NCBI RefSeq assembly: GCF_000721235.1
Contig: NZ_JOFH01000043.1
Location: 1-59,932 of the forward strand
Source of the DNA: Streptomyces olivaceus
GTDB taxonomy: Bacteria > Actinomycetota > Actinomycetes > Streptomycetales > Streptomycetaceae
DNA: 59,932 nucleotides
Reading direction: 5' to 3'
In this document: piece by piece, positions 1 through 9,426 of the stretch
Layout: every line of letters begins with the position of its first letter
Numbering within the stretch: the first letter of the stretch is position 1
Position numbers and translations under genes: made by a program
The notes under the pieces: generated by a model
The model's database searches: none
What the model saw: only the letters and a program-made list of their open reading frames with translations
Told to the model about the DNA's origin: nothing

Positions 1-3000
1 ACCAGATCCTCGCCGTCGTCCGCGGCACCGCCATCAACTCCGACGGCACCAGCAACGGCCTCACCGCACCCAACGGACCCTCCCAACAACGCGTCATCCA
101 ACAAGCGCTCACCAACGCCGGACTCACCCCCACCGACATCGACACCGTCGAAACACACGGCACCGGCACCACCCTCGGCGACCCCATCGAAGCCCAAGCC
201 CTCATCGCCACCTACGGCCACAACCGCCCCACTGACCAACCCCTCTGGATCGGCTCCCTCAAATCCAACATCGGACACGCGCAGCAGGCGGCGGGGGTGG
301 CGAGCGTGATCAAGACGGTGCAGGCGATGCGGCACGGCCGGCTGCCCCGGATCCTGCACGCCGAGACCCCGACCCCGCACGTCGAGTGGGAGGGCGGCGG
401 CGTCGCGGTCCTCACCGAGACGGTGCCCTGGCCCGAGACCGGCCGCCGGCGCCGGGCCGGTGTCTCGGCGTTCGGCATCAGCGGCACCAACGCCCACGTC
501 ATCCTCGAACAGCCGCCCGCGACGGATCCGGCCCCGGTACCCGCCCCGGCCACCGGCACACCGCCGCTCCTCGCCCCGGACCGGGCGTCCGACGGTGGTG
601 GGCCCGTCGTCCCCTGGCTGCTCTCGGGCCGTTCCGAGGCCGCGCTGCGCGCGCAGGCGGCACGGCTCGCGGAGCACGTCGGGGCGGACGACGGTCCCGT
701 CGACGTGGCCTGGGCGCTGGCCACCACGCGGTCGACGTTCGACCATCGCGCCGTCGTCGTCGGCCACGACCACGACACCCTCCGCGCGGCGCTGACCGCC
801 GTCGCCCGGGGCGAGCCGCATCCCGCGGCCGTCGAGGGAGTGGCCCCCACCACCCCGGGCAGGACCGTCCTGGTGTTCCCGGGGCAGGGCTCGCAGTGGG
901 CCGGCATGGCCCTCGGCCTGCTGGAACGGTCGCCGCTCTTCGCCGAGCACCTGCGCGCCTGCGCCGACGCCCTCGACCGGCACACCGGCTGGTCCCTGTT
1001 CGACGTGCTGCACGGCGCGCCGCATGCTCCGTCGCCGGAGCGGGTGGACGTCGTACAGCCCGCCCTGTTCGCCGTGATGACGTCGCTGGCCGAGCTGTGG
1101 AAGTCGGCGGGCGTCGTCCCGGACGCCGTCGCCGGTCACTCCCAGGGCGAGATCGCCGCCGCGTACGCGGCCGGGGCGCTCTCGCTCGACGACGCCGCGC
1201 TGGTGGTGGCGCTCCGCAGCAGGATCATCACCAGGCTGGCCGGGACGGGCGCGATGGCCTCGGTGCCGCTGCCCGCTCCCCGGGTCTGCGACCGGCTCGC
1301 CGGGGCGGCTGCCGCCGGTGTGCATCTCGCGGCGGTCAACGGACCCGACAGCTCCGTCGTGGCGGGCGACACGGACGCCGTCCGCGCGTTCGTGGCGGCC
1401 TGCGAGGCCGACGGCGTCCGCGCCAGGCTGATCCCGGTCGACTACGCCTCCCACACCCCGCACATCGAGACGCTGCGCGAGGAACTCCTGGAGGCCCTCG
1501 CCCCCGTGCGTCCCCGTGCGAGCACCGTGCCGTTCTACTCCTCCGTCACCGGTGAGGTCCTGGACACCACCGAGCTGAACGCCGAGTACTGGTACCGCAA
1601 CCTGCGCGAGACCGTCCAGTTCGGCAGGGTCACCGAGGCGCTGCTCGACGCCGGTCACCGCCTGTTCGTCGAGGCCGCCCCGCACCCCGTCCTGACCGTG
1701 GGCGTACGCCAGACCCTCGAACGTGCCGGGGTGCGGGCGGCGGCCCTGGGCACCCTGCGCCGCGACGACGGCGGGGCCGACGCGCTGCTGGCCGCCTTCG
1801 CCGACGCCCACGTGTCGGGCGCCACCGTGGACTGGACGCGGGTACTCACCCCGGGGACCCGGCGGGTGGACCTGCCCACGTACGCGTTCCGGCGTGCCCC
1901 GTACTGGCTGAGGACGTCGGCCGCGACGGGCGACGTCCGCTCGGCCGGGCTGGGCGACACCGGGCACCCCCTGGTGGTGGCCGGTCTGTCGGTGGCCGGG
2001 GACGACCGGCACGTGCTCAGCGGCCGCGTCTCCCTGCGCACCCACCCCTGGCTCGCGGACCACCAGGTCCACGACGTCGTGCTGGTGCCCGGGACCGCGT
2101 TCGTCGAACTCGCGCTGGACGCGGCGCAGCGGGTCGGCTGCGACGCGGTGGAGGAACTGACCCTGCTCGCCCCCCTGGTGCTGCCGGAGAGCGGCGGGGT
2201 CCAGGTCCAGGTGGTCGTGGCGGCTCCGGAGGCGACCGGGGCGCGGCCCGTCACGGTGCACTCCCGTCCGGACTCCGACGACGACGCAGAATGGACACTG
2301 AACGCGACCGGCACACTGGTCGCCGGCCCGGTGCCGGCCCTGGCCGACCTGACCGAATGGCCGCCCGCCGGGGCCGAACCGGCCGACGTGGACCTCGTCT
2401 ACGACCGTTTCACCGCCAACGGCCAGGTGTACGGGCCGGTGTTCCAGGGGCTGCGGGCCGCGTGGACGCACGAAGAGGGCATCTGCGCCGAGGTGACGCT
2501 GCCGGAGGAGACCGACATCGAGGGGTTCGGCGTCCACCCGGCCCTCCTGGACGCCGCTCTGCACTGCCTGATGACGGGACGACCGGACGGCTCCGAGGAC
2601 ACGGCGGTGCTGCTGCCGTTCTCGTGGACGGGGATCGCGCTCCGGGCGACCGCCGGCCGGACACTGCGCGCCCGCCTCAGGCGCGGCGCCGACACTCTGG
2701 CGGTGGACCTGGCCGACGGCGCGGGTCGTCCCGTCGGCCGGATCGAGTCGCTGCGGCTGCGCCCGGTCGACCCGGCGCGTCTCGACGCCGGCGCGAGCCG
2801 TGCGGCCGTGCTGGCCACGGAGTGGATCGAGGCCTCCCCGGGCCCGGTTTCCGGGCCGGCGCCCGCCGTCGTCGGCGACATCGAGGTCGGCGACGGTCGT
2901 GGCGAGCGGTACCCGACCATGGAGGCGCTGCGCGCGGCGGTCGCCGGCGGAGCCCCCGTGCCGCGGGGCGTCGTCGTGTCGTGCGGTACGGCGGGCAGCG

Positions 3001-4667
3001 CGGTCGGCCCCTCGCAGGACACGTACGCGGAGACCTCTCGCACGCTGGAGCGGGTGCAGGCATGGCTCGCCGACGAGACGTTCGCGTCGTCGGTCCTCAC
3101 CCTGGTGTCCCGGGGCGCCGTCGCCGTCACCGACGGGGAGGACGTGCCGGATCTCGCGGCCGCGGCCGCCTGGGGTCTGGTCCGCAGCGCGCAGTCGGAG
3201 AACCCGTTCCGGTTCCAGCTCCTGGACGTCGACGGTCCGGTCACCGACGACCTGCTCGCGGCGGCGGTCGCGCTCGGTGAACCGCAGGCCGCCGTCCGGG
3301 AGGGCAGGGTCCGTGTGCCGCGCCTGACCAGGAGGCCCGCGGCGGACTCCCCCGCGTCCTTCCGGACGGACGGCACGGTGCTGGTCACCGGCGGCACCGG
3401 CACCCTGGGCGGCCTCGTCGCCCGGCACCTGGCCGCGTCCCACGGGGTCGCGCGTCTCCTGCTGGTCAGCCGGAGCGGGATGGCGGCCGACGGCGCGCCG
3501 GAGTTGGCGGCCGAGCTGGCGGGGCTGGGCGCGGCCGTCTCGGTCGAGGCCTGCGACACCGGTGACCGCGACGCGCTCGCCCGCGTCCTCGCGGCCATTC
3601 CCGACGAGCATCCACTCACCGGGGTCGTCCACGCGGCCGGGACGCTGGACGACGCTACGGTGCCCCATCTGGCGCGGGAACGGCTGGGGACCGTCCTTCG
3701 GCCCAAGGCGGACGCGGCCTGGAATCTCCATGAACTCACCCGTGACGCCGATCTGACGGCGTTCGTGATGTTCTCCTCCGCGGCAGGTGTCCTGGGCGCG
3801 CCCGGCCAGGCCAACTACGCCGCCGCGAACGCCTTCCTCGACGCCCTCGCCGCTCACCGACGTGCCCGCGGGCTGCCCGGCGTGTCCATGGCCTGGGGGC
3901 CGTGGGAGCAGAGCAGCGCACTGACCCGGACGCCGGCCGGGGCCGGTCGGGGCACCGCCGGGCGCCGGGGCCTGGTCCCGCTGTCCACCGCCGACGCGCT
4001 CGCTCTCTTCGACGCGGCCCTCGGTGCGGGGCCCGCTGCTCCGGTCCTCACCGAACTCGACCTGCGGCACCTGCGCGCACAGGCCGTCGCCGACGCGCTG
4101 CCGCCGGTGCTGCGCGGTCTGGTGCGCGTCCCGCCGCGCAGGGCCGGTGACGGGGGCGCTCCCATCGCCGAGCGCCTGGCCGGCCGGGACCGCGAGGAGC
4201 AGGAGGCGATCGTGGTCGACCTGGTGCGCGGTCACATCGCCGCGGTCCTGGGGCACGGCTCACCGGCGGAGGTCTCCGCCGACCGCGCCTTCCAGGACCT
4301 GGGCTTCGACTCCCTCACCGCGGTGGAGCTGCGCAACCGGCTCGGCGCGACGACGGGGCTGCGGCTGCCCGCGACCCTGGTCTTCGACTATCCGACGGTA
4401 CGGGCCCTGGCCGGGTACCTGCTGGACCGGGTCGCCCCGCCCGAGCCGTCGCCCGCGGGCGTGGCCCTGGAGTACCTCGACCGGCTGGAGGAGGCTCTGA
4501 CGGCGCTTCCGCCGGATGCCGCCAACAAGCTGATCGAACACCGGCTGCGGGAGCTGGCGGGACGGGCGAGCGGCGTCCCGAAGGCCGTCCCGGACGGCGC
4601 GGAGGTGGAGAACGCCTCGGCCGACGAGCTGATGGACCTGATCGACCAGCGGTTCCGCCAGGCGTAG
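1..4667 (+). CDS. Modular type I polyketide synthase, 3' part (KS-AT-DH-KR-ACP-docking)
   Basis: The frame is open from the left edge (first full codon at base 3), so the 5' end lies outside. Domains in order: the end of a KS (VETHGTGT at about 150-175, NIGH, then [10 protein letters not shown] near 500), an AT (GQGSQW near 880, GHSQGE, YASH at ~1441), a DH (~1960-2790), a KR (TGGTGTLG near 3390, LDD motif, catalytic YAAAN region near 3820), an ACP (LGFDSL near 4305) and a C-terminal docking tail with [10 protein letters not shown]. In known families YASH marks methylmalonyl-CoA and LDD marks a B-type KR. The DH keeps [10 protein letters not shown], but its first motif reads [10 protein letters not shown], with Asp where Gly is usual. 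Inferred extension: a methyl-branched unit, reduced and probably dehydrated. The docking tail and absence of a TE mean the chain passes to another PKS subunit outside the window. Confidence 0.95.
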   Translation, partial: QILAVVRGTAINSDGTSNGLTAPNGPSQQRVIQQALTNAGLTPTDIDTVETHGTGTTLGDPIEAQALIATYGHNRPTDQPLWIGSLKSNIGHAQQAAGVASVIKTVQAMRHGRLPRILHAETPTPHVEWEGGGVAVLTETVPWPETGRRRRAGVSAFGISGTNAHVILEQPPATDPAPVPAPATGTPPLLAPDRASDGGGPVVPWLLSGRSEAALRAQAARLAEHVGADDGPVDVAWALATTRSTFDHRAVVVGHDHDTLRAALTAVARGEPHPAAVEGVAPTTPGRTVLVFPGQGSQWAGMALGLLERSPLFAEHLRACADALDRHTGWSLFDVLHGAPHAPSPERVDVVQPALFAVMTSLAELWKSAGVVPDAVAGHSQGEIAAAYAAGALSLDDAALVVALRSRIITRLAGTGAMASVPLPAPRVCDRLAGAAAAGVHLAAVNGPDSSVVAGDTDAVRAFVAACEADGVRARLIPVDYASHTPHIETLREELLEALAPVRPRASTVPFYSSVTGEVLDTTELNAEYWYRNLRETVQFGRVTEALLDAGHRLFVEAAPHPVLTVGVRQTLERAGVRAAALGTLRRDDGGADALLAAFADAHVSGATVDWTRVLTPGTRRVDLPTYAFRRAPYWLRTSAATGDVRSAGLGDTGHPLVVAGLSVAGDDRHVLSGRVSLRTHPWLADHQVHDVVLVPGTAFVELALDAAQRVGCDAVEELTLLAPLVLPESGGVQVQVVVAAPEATGARPVTVHSRPDSDDDAEWTLNATGTLVAGPVPALADLTEWPPAGAEPADVDLVYDRFTANGQVYGPVFQGLRAAWTHEEGICAEVTLPEETDIEGFGVHPALLDAALHCLMTGRPDGSEDTAVLLPFSWTGIALRATAGRTLRARLRRGADTLAVDLADGAGRPVGRIESLRLRPVDPARLDAGASRAAVLATEWIEASPGPVSGPAPAVVGDIEVGDGRGERYPTMEALRAAVAGGAPVPRGVVVSCGTAGSAVGPSQDTYAETSRTLERVQAWLADETFASSVLTLVSRGAVAVTDGEDVPDLAAAAAWGLVRSAQSENPFRFQLLDVDGPVTDDLLAAAVALGEPQAAVREGRVRVPRLTRRPAADSPASFRTDGTVLVTGGTGTLGGLVARHLAASHGVARLLLVSRSGMAADGAPELAAELAGLGAAVSVEACDTGDRDALARVLAAIPDEHPLTGVVHAAGTLDDATVPHLARERLGTVLRPKADAAWNLHELTRDADLTAFVMFSSAAGVLGAPGQANYAAANAFLDALAAHRRARGLPGVSMAWGPWEQSSALTRTPAGAGRGTAGRRGLVPLSTADALALFDAALGAGPAAPVLTELDLRHLRAQAVADALPPVLRGLVRVPPRRAGDGGAPIAERLAGRDREEQEAIVVDLVRGHIAAVLGHGSPAEVSADRAFQDLGFDSLTAVELRNRLGATTGLRLPATLVFDYPTVRALAGYLLDRVAPPEPSPAGVALEYLDRLEEALTALPPDAANKLIEHRLRELAGRASGVPKAVPDGAEVENASADELMDLIDQRFRQA

Positions 4668-4686
4668 CGGCCCGATGGGCACGGAG

Positions 4687-4715
4687 CGGCCGGGGAGCGT
4701 TTCGCTCCCCGGCCG
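4687..4715 (+). terminator. Hairpin terminator after the PKS gene
   Basis: A perfect 13-bp GC-rich stem (4687-4699 with 4703-4715) around a 3-nt TTT loop begins 20 bp after the PKS stop codon. There is no U-tract, as is common in Streptomyces. Confidence 0.75.
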
Positions 4716-4743
4716 CGCGCTGTCCGGACTCCGCGCCGCCAGT

Positions 4744-4798
4744 GGGCTTCACACTGTCCCGGGGGCTTCACACTGTCCCGGGGCTTCACACTGCCCGT
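4744..4798. repeat. Three imperfect 18-19 bp tandem repeats
   Basis: The unit GGGCTTCACACTGTCCCGG occurs at 4744 and 4763, with a degenerate copy at 4781 and a weaker resemblance near 4815. It lies in the 313-bp gap between the convergent PKS and glycosyltransferase genes. Apart from this repeat and two hairpins, I see nothing in that gap. Confidence 0.8.
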
Positions 4799-4912
4799 GC
4801 TCCGCACTCTCCGGGGGCTTCGCCGTCCGGTCACTCGGTACGGAGTTCCCCGGGCACGCCGGACACGAGGCCCTGCCGTACGCGAGGGCGGGCCGGCGCG
4901 GGCATGCCGAAA

Positions 4913-4954
4913 GCGTGGGCCGCGAACGTCGTCCGGGACGTTCGCGGCCCACGC
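4913..4954. terminator. Long hairpin, terminator of the minus-strand glycosyltransferase operon
   Basis: A perfect 18-bp stem (4913-4930 with 4937-4954) with a 6-nt loop lies 26 bp beyond the glycosyltransferase stop codon. With the hairpin at 4687 it insulates two convergent transcription units. Confidence 0.75.
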
Positions 4955-4980
4955 GGGTGTGCCTACAGCTGCACGGGTGC

Positions 4981-6156
4981 CTACCGGTTGGCGTCCGCCA
5001 GCTCCTTCAGCACGGGGACGATCTGCGTCGGATCGGGCCGGGCGGCGTTCCGCTCGGCCAGTGTCCGGGCGGCGGGCCGCACGGAGTGCCCGTCGAGCAG
5101 TTCGGCGACGGCCTCCACGACGGAGCCGGCGGTGAGGGCCTCGGGCTTGAGTGTCAGACCGGCCCCGCTGGCCGTCAGCAGCTCGGCACCGAGCGGCTGC
5201 GCACTCATCTGCGGCACGACGAGTTGCGGCACACCGTGCGCGACGGCGGCCAGGACCGTGCCGGGCCCGCCCTGGCTGATGAGCGCGTCGCAGGTCGGCA
5301 TCAGCATCGACAGCGGCATCCAGTCGACCGCGCGCACCTGCTCGCGGGTCTCGCCCAGCAGTTCCTTGCCGACCTTGCCGAGGGCCGCCACGATCTCGAC
5401 GTCCAGGTCGGCCAGCGCCTCGATGGCCAGCAGCGGGGGCTGCAGTACGTCGGCTCCCATGAACTCGCTGGTGGTCCCCCAGGTGATGCACACCCGTGGA
5501 CGCCGCCTGGGCTCCTCCAGCCAGTCCGGTGTGACGGCGGCACCGTTGTACGGCACGTAGCGCGCCGCCTGCCGCTTCGCCATCCGGATCGCCAGCAGTT
5601 CGTCCGGGCACGGGTCCACCACGAGGGCGGCGTACTCGGGGCCCAGCTCCACGTTCCACTTGTCGAGGAACGCCACCAGATCCTTCGGCCAGTTCTCGCG
5701 CACCGCACGCTCGGAGGTCAGGTCGCCCCACAGCTGGTCGGGCATCGGCCCCCAGGTGTGCAGGACCAGCGGCGCCCCGACGGCCCTGGCGACGATCGGC
5801 GCGGCGAAGGCGGCGGGGTCGGCCACCACGAGGTCCGGCGACCAGTTCCGGGCGAACGGGAGCAGGTCGGCCACGACCGCCTCGGCGATCCGGATGTGCG
5901 GGACGACGATCTGCTCGATGCTCGGTGCGGCGGCCGGTCCGCCCTTGCCGCCGCCGATGGACTTCTTCAGCTCGCTCATGAAGTCGGGGCCGCGGCCGAC
6001 CTCGACGGCCGACAGACCGGCGGCGGTCACGTCGCCGACGAGCGAGGGCTGCACCGCCACCCGGACGTCGTGTCCCGCCGCGCGGAGCGCCCACGCCAGC
6101 GGAACGAGCGGATACAGATGCGATCGGAACGTAGCCGCGGTGAACAGAACCCGCAT
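4981..6156 (-). CDS. Macrolide-type glycosyltransferase (DesVII/EryCIII-like, GT1)
   Basis: 391 aa. The N-terminus MRVLFTAATFRSHLYPLVPL and the C-terminal donor-binding region with ISQGGPGTVLAAVAHGVPQL are typical of GT-B glycosyltransferases that attach TDP-deoxysugars to macrolide aglycones. The length matches the ~390-420 aa of that family. The ATG at 6156 is preceded by a GAGGGG ribosome site. It is the last gene of a two-gene minus-strand unit after the methyltransferase (46 bp gap). Members of the DesVII group often need a P450-like helper lacking the heme Cys. No such helper is in this window, so it may be elsewhere or not needed. Inferred role: attaching the deoxysugar made with the aminotransferase at 7201. 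The exact sugar and acceptor position cannot be read from sequence. Confidence 0.85.
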   Translation of the reverse strand: MRVLFTAATFRSHLYPLVPLAWALRAAGHDVRVAVQPSLVGDVTAAGLSAVEVGRGPDFMSELKKSIGGGKGGPAAAPSIEQIVVPHIRIAEAVVADLLPFARNWSPDLVVADPAAFAAPIVARAVGAPLVLHTWGPMPDQLWGDLTSERAVRENWPKDLVAFLDKWNVELGPEYAALVVDPCPDELLAIRMAKRQAARYVPYNGAAVTPDWLEEPRRRPRVCITWGTTSEFMGADVLQPPLLAIEALADLDVEIVAALGKVGKELLGETREQVRAVDWMPLSMLMPTCDALISQGGPGTVLAAVAHGVPQLVVPQMSAQPLGAELLTASGAGLTLKPEALTAGSVVEAVAELLDGHSVRPAARTLAERNAARPDPTQIVPVLKELADANR

Positions 6157-6202
6157 GACAAGAACCCCTCAATCTCGGCCGGACACCGTCAACCGGATGC
6201 CC

Positions 6203-7003
6203 TCAACGTGGACGCTGTGCGATCAGGTGGAACATGCGGGCGGTGAGTGGATACGGCATCCGGCCGGCCAGGGCGATCTCCAGCTCCTCCAGGCGGCCGA
6301 AGAAGTCCGGGTCGTACTTGATGTCGTTGTCGGCGACGAGATTGCAGACGTTCATCACGCCGTAGTGCCCGACGACGTCCAGGCCGGCACCGCCGAGATG
6401 GCCGCCGATCTCGTCCGACGTCAGGACCGGCACGTCCTTGCCGTACACCACGTTGGGCTTGTACCTGGCGTCCACGGCACTCCGGGCCGTGGCGAGGTCG
6501 AGTTCGCGGACGGCGGCCTCCAGCGGTACGGCGTACGCGTTGGGGCCGACCACGGACAGCAGGCCGCCGGGCTTCAGGCATTTCACGATTCCCCCGACCA
6601 CGACGGCGGGGTCCGGGACGTACTGCAGCAGGTTGTGGCAGAGCATCAGGTCGAATGCCTGGCCGGCGAAGAGGTCCGCCACGTCGTGGGCATCGCCCTC
6701 GCGGACCTCGACGAGACCGGCGACTCCGTGCTCGGCGGCGATGTCCCGCGCCCCGGCGAGGGACACCGGTGCCACGTCCAGCACGGTGACGTGGTGGCCG
6801 CGTGCGGCGAGCCGGACGGCTTCCCGGCCGTTGCCGCCCGCCACGTCGAGGACGCGCAGCGGACGGTCGTCCAGATGGCGGTCCAGGTTGGCCGCCACCA
6901 CCGAATAGCGCAACTGTCCCCACGGCGTTTCCTGCCACTTCTGGAAATTGGCAAGGCGCTCATCGAAAACCGCATTGTCGATCGCGCTGCCGCTGTCGGT
7001 CAT
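6203..7003 (-). CDS. SAM-dependent class I methyltransferase
   Basis: 266 aa. The SAM-binding motif I reads VLDVAGGNGREAVRL, followed by an acidic motif II (VTVLDVAP) and LCHNLLQYVPDP, so this is a Rossmann-fold methyltransferase of the UbiE/CmoM-like type. I chose the ATG at 7003 (MTDSGS) because CGGAGGAAG sits just upstream. A longer frame up to 7081 would run into the promoter repeats. It does not look like the DesVI/TylM1 amino-sugar N,N-dimethyltransferases, so its substrate (sugar hydroxyl or aglycone) is open. It shares a divergent promoter region with the aminotransferase at 7201 and leads the unit containing the glycosyltransferase. Confidence 0.8.
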   Translation of the reverse strand: MTDSGSAIDNAVFDERLANFQKWQETPWGQLRYSVVAANLDRHLDDRPLRVLDVAGGNGREAVRLAARGHHVTVLDVAPVSLAGARDIAAEHGVAGLVEVREGDAHDVADLFAGQAFDLMLCHNLLQYVPDPAVVVGGIVKCLKPGGLLSVVGPNAYAVPLEAAVRELDLATARSAVDARYKPNVVYGKDVPVLTSDEIGGHLGGAGLDVVGHYGVMNVCNLVADNDIKYDPDFFGRLEELEIALAGRMPYPLTARMFHLIAQRPR

Positions 7004-7070
7004 GCTTCCTCCGAAGTGCGGTGGGTGACCGGCACATCGGCCGGCCGAGAAGTCGAAATCTACATCGAAC

Positions 7071-7088
7071 GCCTGAAGCACCCCTAAA
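7071..7088 (-). promoter_or_regulatory. SARP-type heptamer repeat upstream of the methyltransferase
   Basis: Read on the minus strand: TTTAGGG (7088-7082), 4-nt spacer, TTCAGGC (7077-7071), an 11-bp period. A TAGATT -10-like box begins 8 nt downstream of the second heptamer. That distance matches sites described for Streptomyces SARP activators. Confidence 0.6.
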
Positions 7089-7107
7089 ACAAGTCGAAAG
7101 ACAGAGC

Positions 7108-7136
7108 TTCAGAGGAGGTTTAGGGCATCTTTAGCC
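7108..7136 (+). promoter_or_regulatory. Triple SARP-type heptamer repeat upstream of the aminotransferase
   Basis: TTCAGAG (7108), TTTAGGG (7119) and TTTAGCC (7130) are direct repeats, each separated by 4 nt, 65 nt before the aminotransferase ATG. TATTAT at 7153-7158 could be the -10 box. Together with 7071-7088 this makes a divergent control region. Confidence 0.6.
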
Positions 7137-7200
7137 GGGTGCGCGACACTTCTATTATTCCTGTACCCCGTCACTTTGCGCGCACGATCGGGAGACCGTA

Positions 7201-8355
7201 ATGATCAATGTGACCCAGCCCAGCGTCGGCGCGGAAGAACTCGCCGCGATCAGCGCCGTCTTCGACAGCAAGTGGCTCGGGTCCGGGCGGCGGACGGAGG
7301 AATTCGAGGAGCAGTTCGCCGAGCACCTCGGAGTCTCGGCGGAGAGCCTCCTCTTCCTCAATTCGGCGACTTCCGGGCTCTTCCTCACCGCGGAACTGCT
7401 CGGCATCGGTCCGGGCGACGAGGTCGTGCTGCCGTCGAACGGGTTCATCGCCAACGCCAACTGCGTCATCGACGCCGGTGCCCGTCCGGTGTTCTGCGAC
7501 ATCGACGACGGCGTTCTCAACCCCCGGGCCGAGGACGTCGTCAAGGTGCTCACGCCGCGCACCAAGGCGGTGATGGTGCTGCACTACGGCGGCTACCCCG
7601 GCGAAGTGGAGAAGATCGCCGCCCTCTGCGCGGAGCGCGGTGTCGCACTCATCGAGGACGCGGCCGTCTCGGTCGCGTCGAGCGCGGGCGGCCGGATGTG
7701 CGGCACGTTCGGCGACTTCGGCATCTGGAGCTTCGACGCGCGCAAGGTCATCACCACCGGTGACGGCGGCATGCTGTACGTGCGGGACCCCGAGGTGGCC
7801 CGCAGGGCGCGCCGGCTGGCGTACCACGGCCTGGAGGACCGCAGTTCGTTCACCACCGCCGCCAAGTCGCCGCACCTGTGGTGGAGTTTCGACATCGAGG
7901 ACATCGGCCGCCGCCTCGTCGGCAACGACATGACCGCCGCGATGGGCAAGGTGCAGCTGCGCAGGCTTCCCGAGTTCGTCGGCCGGCGTCGGGCGATCGC
8001 CGAGCGGTACACCCGGGCCCTGTCCGGTGTCCCGGGTGTCCGCGTTCCGCCGCCCCTGCCGGAGGGCCATCTCTCGACCCACTACTTCTACTGGGTCCGC
8101 TTCGACACCCAGGCCGTCCGGGACGGGGTGAGCGAGGACCTGCTGGCCAGGGACATCTACACCTCCTGGCGCTACTACCCCCTGCACAGGGTTCCGCGGT
8201 ACGGGGCCACGGACGCCGTACTGCCGGTGACGGACAAGGTGTCGGACACGGCCCTGCTGCTGCCGGCGCACCAGGACCTGCTCGACGAGGAGGTCGACCT
8301 GGTCGCGCGGGAAGTGGTCGAGGCGGTCGAGGCGCGCGGGGCGATCCGGGGCTGA
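7201..8355 (+). CDS. DegT/DnrJ/EryC1/StrS-family sugar aminotransferase
   Basis: 384 aa, the usual family length. The PLP lysine lies in SFDARKVITTGDGGML, and the family hallmarks FLNSATSGL, DIDD and EDAAVSV are present. These enzymes convert TDP-keto-6-deoxyhexoses to amino sugars at C-3 or C-4. I cannot decide which from sequence alone. Start: ATG at 7201, preceded by GGGAGACC. It is transcribed alone, divergently from the methyltransferase/glycosyltransferase unit, and is controlled by the triple repeat. It implies that the macrolide side makes an amino sugar. The remaining TDP-sugar genes (synthase, 4,6-dehydratase and others) are not in this window. Confidence 0.9.
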   Translation: MINVTQPSVGAEELAAISAVFDSKWLGSGRRTEEFEEQFAEHLGVSAESLLFLNSATSGLFLTAELLGIGPGDEVVLPSNGFIANANCVIDAGARPVFCDIDDGVLNPRAEDVVKVLTPRTKAVMVLHYGGYPGEVEKIAALCAERGVALIEDAAVSVASSAGGRMCGTFGDFGIWSFDARKVITTGDGGMLYVRDPEVARRARRLAYHGLEDRSSFTTAAKSPHLWWSFDIEDIGRRLVGNDMTAAMGKVQLRRLPEFVGRRRAIAERYTRALSGVPGVRVPPPLPEGHLSTHYFYWVRFDTQAVRDGVSEDLLARDIYTSWRYYPLHRVPRYGATDAVLPVTDKVSDTALLLPAHQDLLDEEVDLVAREVVEAVEARGAIRG

Positions 8356-8380
8356 GCACCGGACCCGGCCGTTCGAACGA

Positions 8381-8418
8381 CGAAGCTCCCCGACGCCGGG
8401 ACCGGTCGGGGAGCTTCG
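8381..8418. terminator. Bidirectional hairpin terminator
   Basis: A perfect 14-bp stem (8381-8394 with 8405-8418) with a 10-nt loop, between the convergent aminotransferase and TylF-type genes. Confidence 0.75.
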
Positions 8419-8465
8419 CACACGCATGTGCTGCCGGGCCCCCGCGTCCTGCCCGGCCCTGTGTC

Positions 8466-9284
8466 CTACTTGGTCTTCCGCCACTGGACGCAGGTCCAGT
8501 CGACCGCCTCGATGGGCTCGTCGATGCCGTGCTCCCGGCGGTAGTCGTCCACGGCCTTGCTGCACATCGTGTAGAAGTAGTCGTCGATGATGCAGTAGCC
8601 GCCGACCGAGAGCTTCGGGTAGAGCGCCTCGAGGGCCTCGTAGGTCGACTGGTAGAGGTCGCCGTCCAGACGGAGGATCGCCAGCTTCTCGATCGGCGCG
8701 TTGGGCAGCGTGTTCGCGAAGAATCCGGTGAGGAACTCGACTCGCTCGTCGAGCAGGCCGTACCGGTCGAACCGGTCCTTCACCTCGTCGAAGGTGACCT
8801 TGAGGGAGACCCCCATCGTGCCGATGATGTCCTGGCTCTGTCCCTTCCAGGGATCCGACGGGTACTTGTCGGTCGGGGGCGGGAATCCGTCGAAGGAGTC
8901 GGCGACCCAGACCTTCCGGGTCTTGTCGCCGTACGCCGTGAGGGCGGCGCGCATGAGGATGCAGGAGCCGCCGCGCCACACCCCGGTCTCGATGAAGTCG
9001 CCCGGGACTCCCTCCCTGATGACCGTGGCGGTGGCCTGCTGGATGTTGTCCAGGCGGTCCCGGCTGACCATGGTGTCCGCCTGTACGTGCGGCATGATTC
9101 CCTTGCCCGCCAGGTAGGCCAGCCGCTGGTCGCTCTCGCCTCCCGATTCGGTGGTGTAGGGGAATGCGGCACCGTCGTGGAAACGGAGAAGACATTTCTT
9201 CAGCAGGTCGAGGTAGGCCTCGGGCAGGTCCGACGCGGTCGGACCTGCCGCCCTCTCGACCGTCTTGGCTTCTTTGCTCACCAT
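8466..9284 (-). CDS. TylF/MycF-family macrocin-type sugar O-methyltransferase
   Basis: 272 aa. Recognisable TylF-family blocks: GDFIETGVWRGGSCILMRA, VWVADSFDGFPPP, and LDGDLYQSTYEALEALYPKL followed by GGYCIIDDY, which contains the metal-binding acidic residues of the Mg-dependent family. In tylosin and mycinamicin pathways such enzymes methylate a hydroxyl of a glycosylated 6-deoxyallose. By analogy this one probably methylates a sugar hydroxyl, possibly after glycosylation. I used the ATG at 9284 (MVSKEAK) because AAGGGGCGG precedes it. The longer frame would overlap the promoter repeat. It is a single-gene unit with its own control site and is flanked by terminators on both sides. Confidence 0.88.
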   Translation of the reverse strand: MVSKEAKTVERAAGPTASDLPEAYLDLLKKCLLRFHDGAAFPYTTESGGESDQRLAYLAGKGIMPHVQADTMVSRDRLDNIQQATATVIREGVPGDFIETGVWRGGSCILMRAALTAYGDKTRKVWVADSFDGFPPPTDKYPSDPWKGQSQDIIGTMGVSLKVTFDEVKDRFDRYGLLDERVEFLTGFFANTLPNAPIEKLAILRLDGDLYQSTYEALEALYPKLSVGGYCIIDDYFYTMCSKAVDDYRREHGIDEPIEAVDWTCVQWRKTK

Positions 9285-9332
9285 TTCCGCCCCTTCTGGT
9301 ACCCCGGTTTCGCCACCTATCCCACCAGGTAA

Positions 9333-9350
9333 TTCTGAACTCCCCCTAAA
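9333..9350 (-). promoter_or_regulatory. SARP-type heptamer repeat upstream of the TylF-type gene
   Basis: Minus strand: TTTAGGG (9350-9344), 4-nt spacer, TTCAGAA (9339-9333). The downstream end lies 48 nt before the start codon. It has the same layout as the sites at 7071 and 11808. Confidence 0.6.
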
Positions 9351-9360
9351 ACAGACGGGC

Positions 9361-9402
9361 ATGGCAATGGCCCGGCTTCGCGCGAAGCCGGGCCATTGCC
9401 AT
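9361..9402 (-). terminator. Perfect 42-bp palindrome, terminator of the aldo/keto reductase gene
   Basis: 21-bp arms (9361-9381 with 9382-9402) are perfectly complementary with no spacer. It lies 24 bp past the reductase stop codon and just upstream of the TylF-type promoter. It most likely terminates the reductase transcript before the next promoter. Confidence 0.7.
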
Positions 9403-9426
9403 CGTCACCCGAATGAACCCTCGGGA

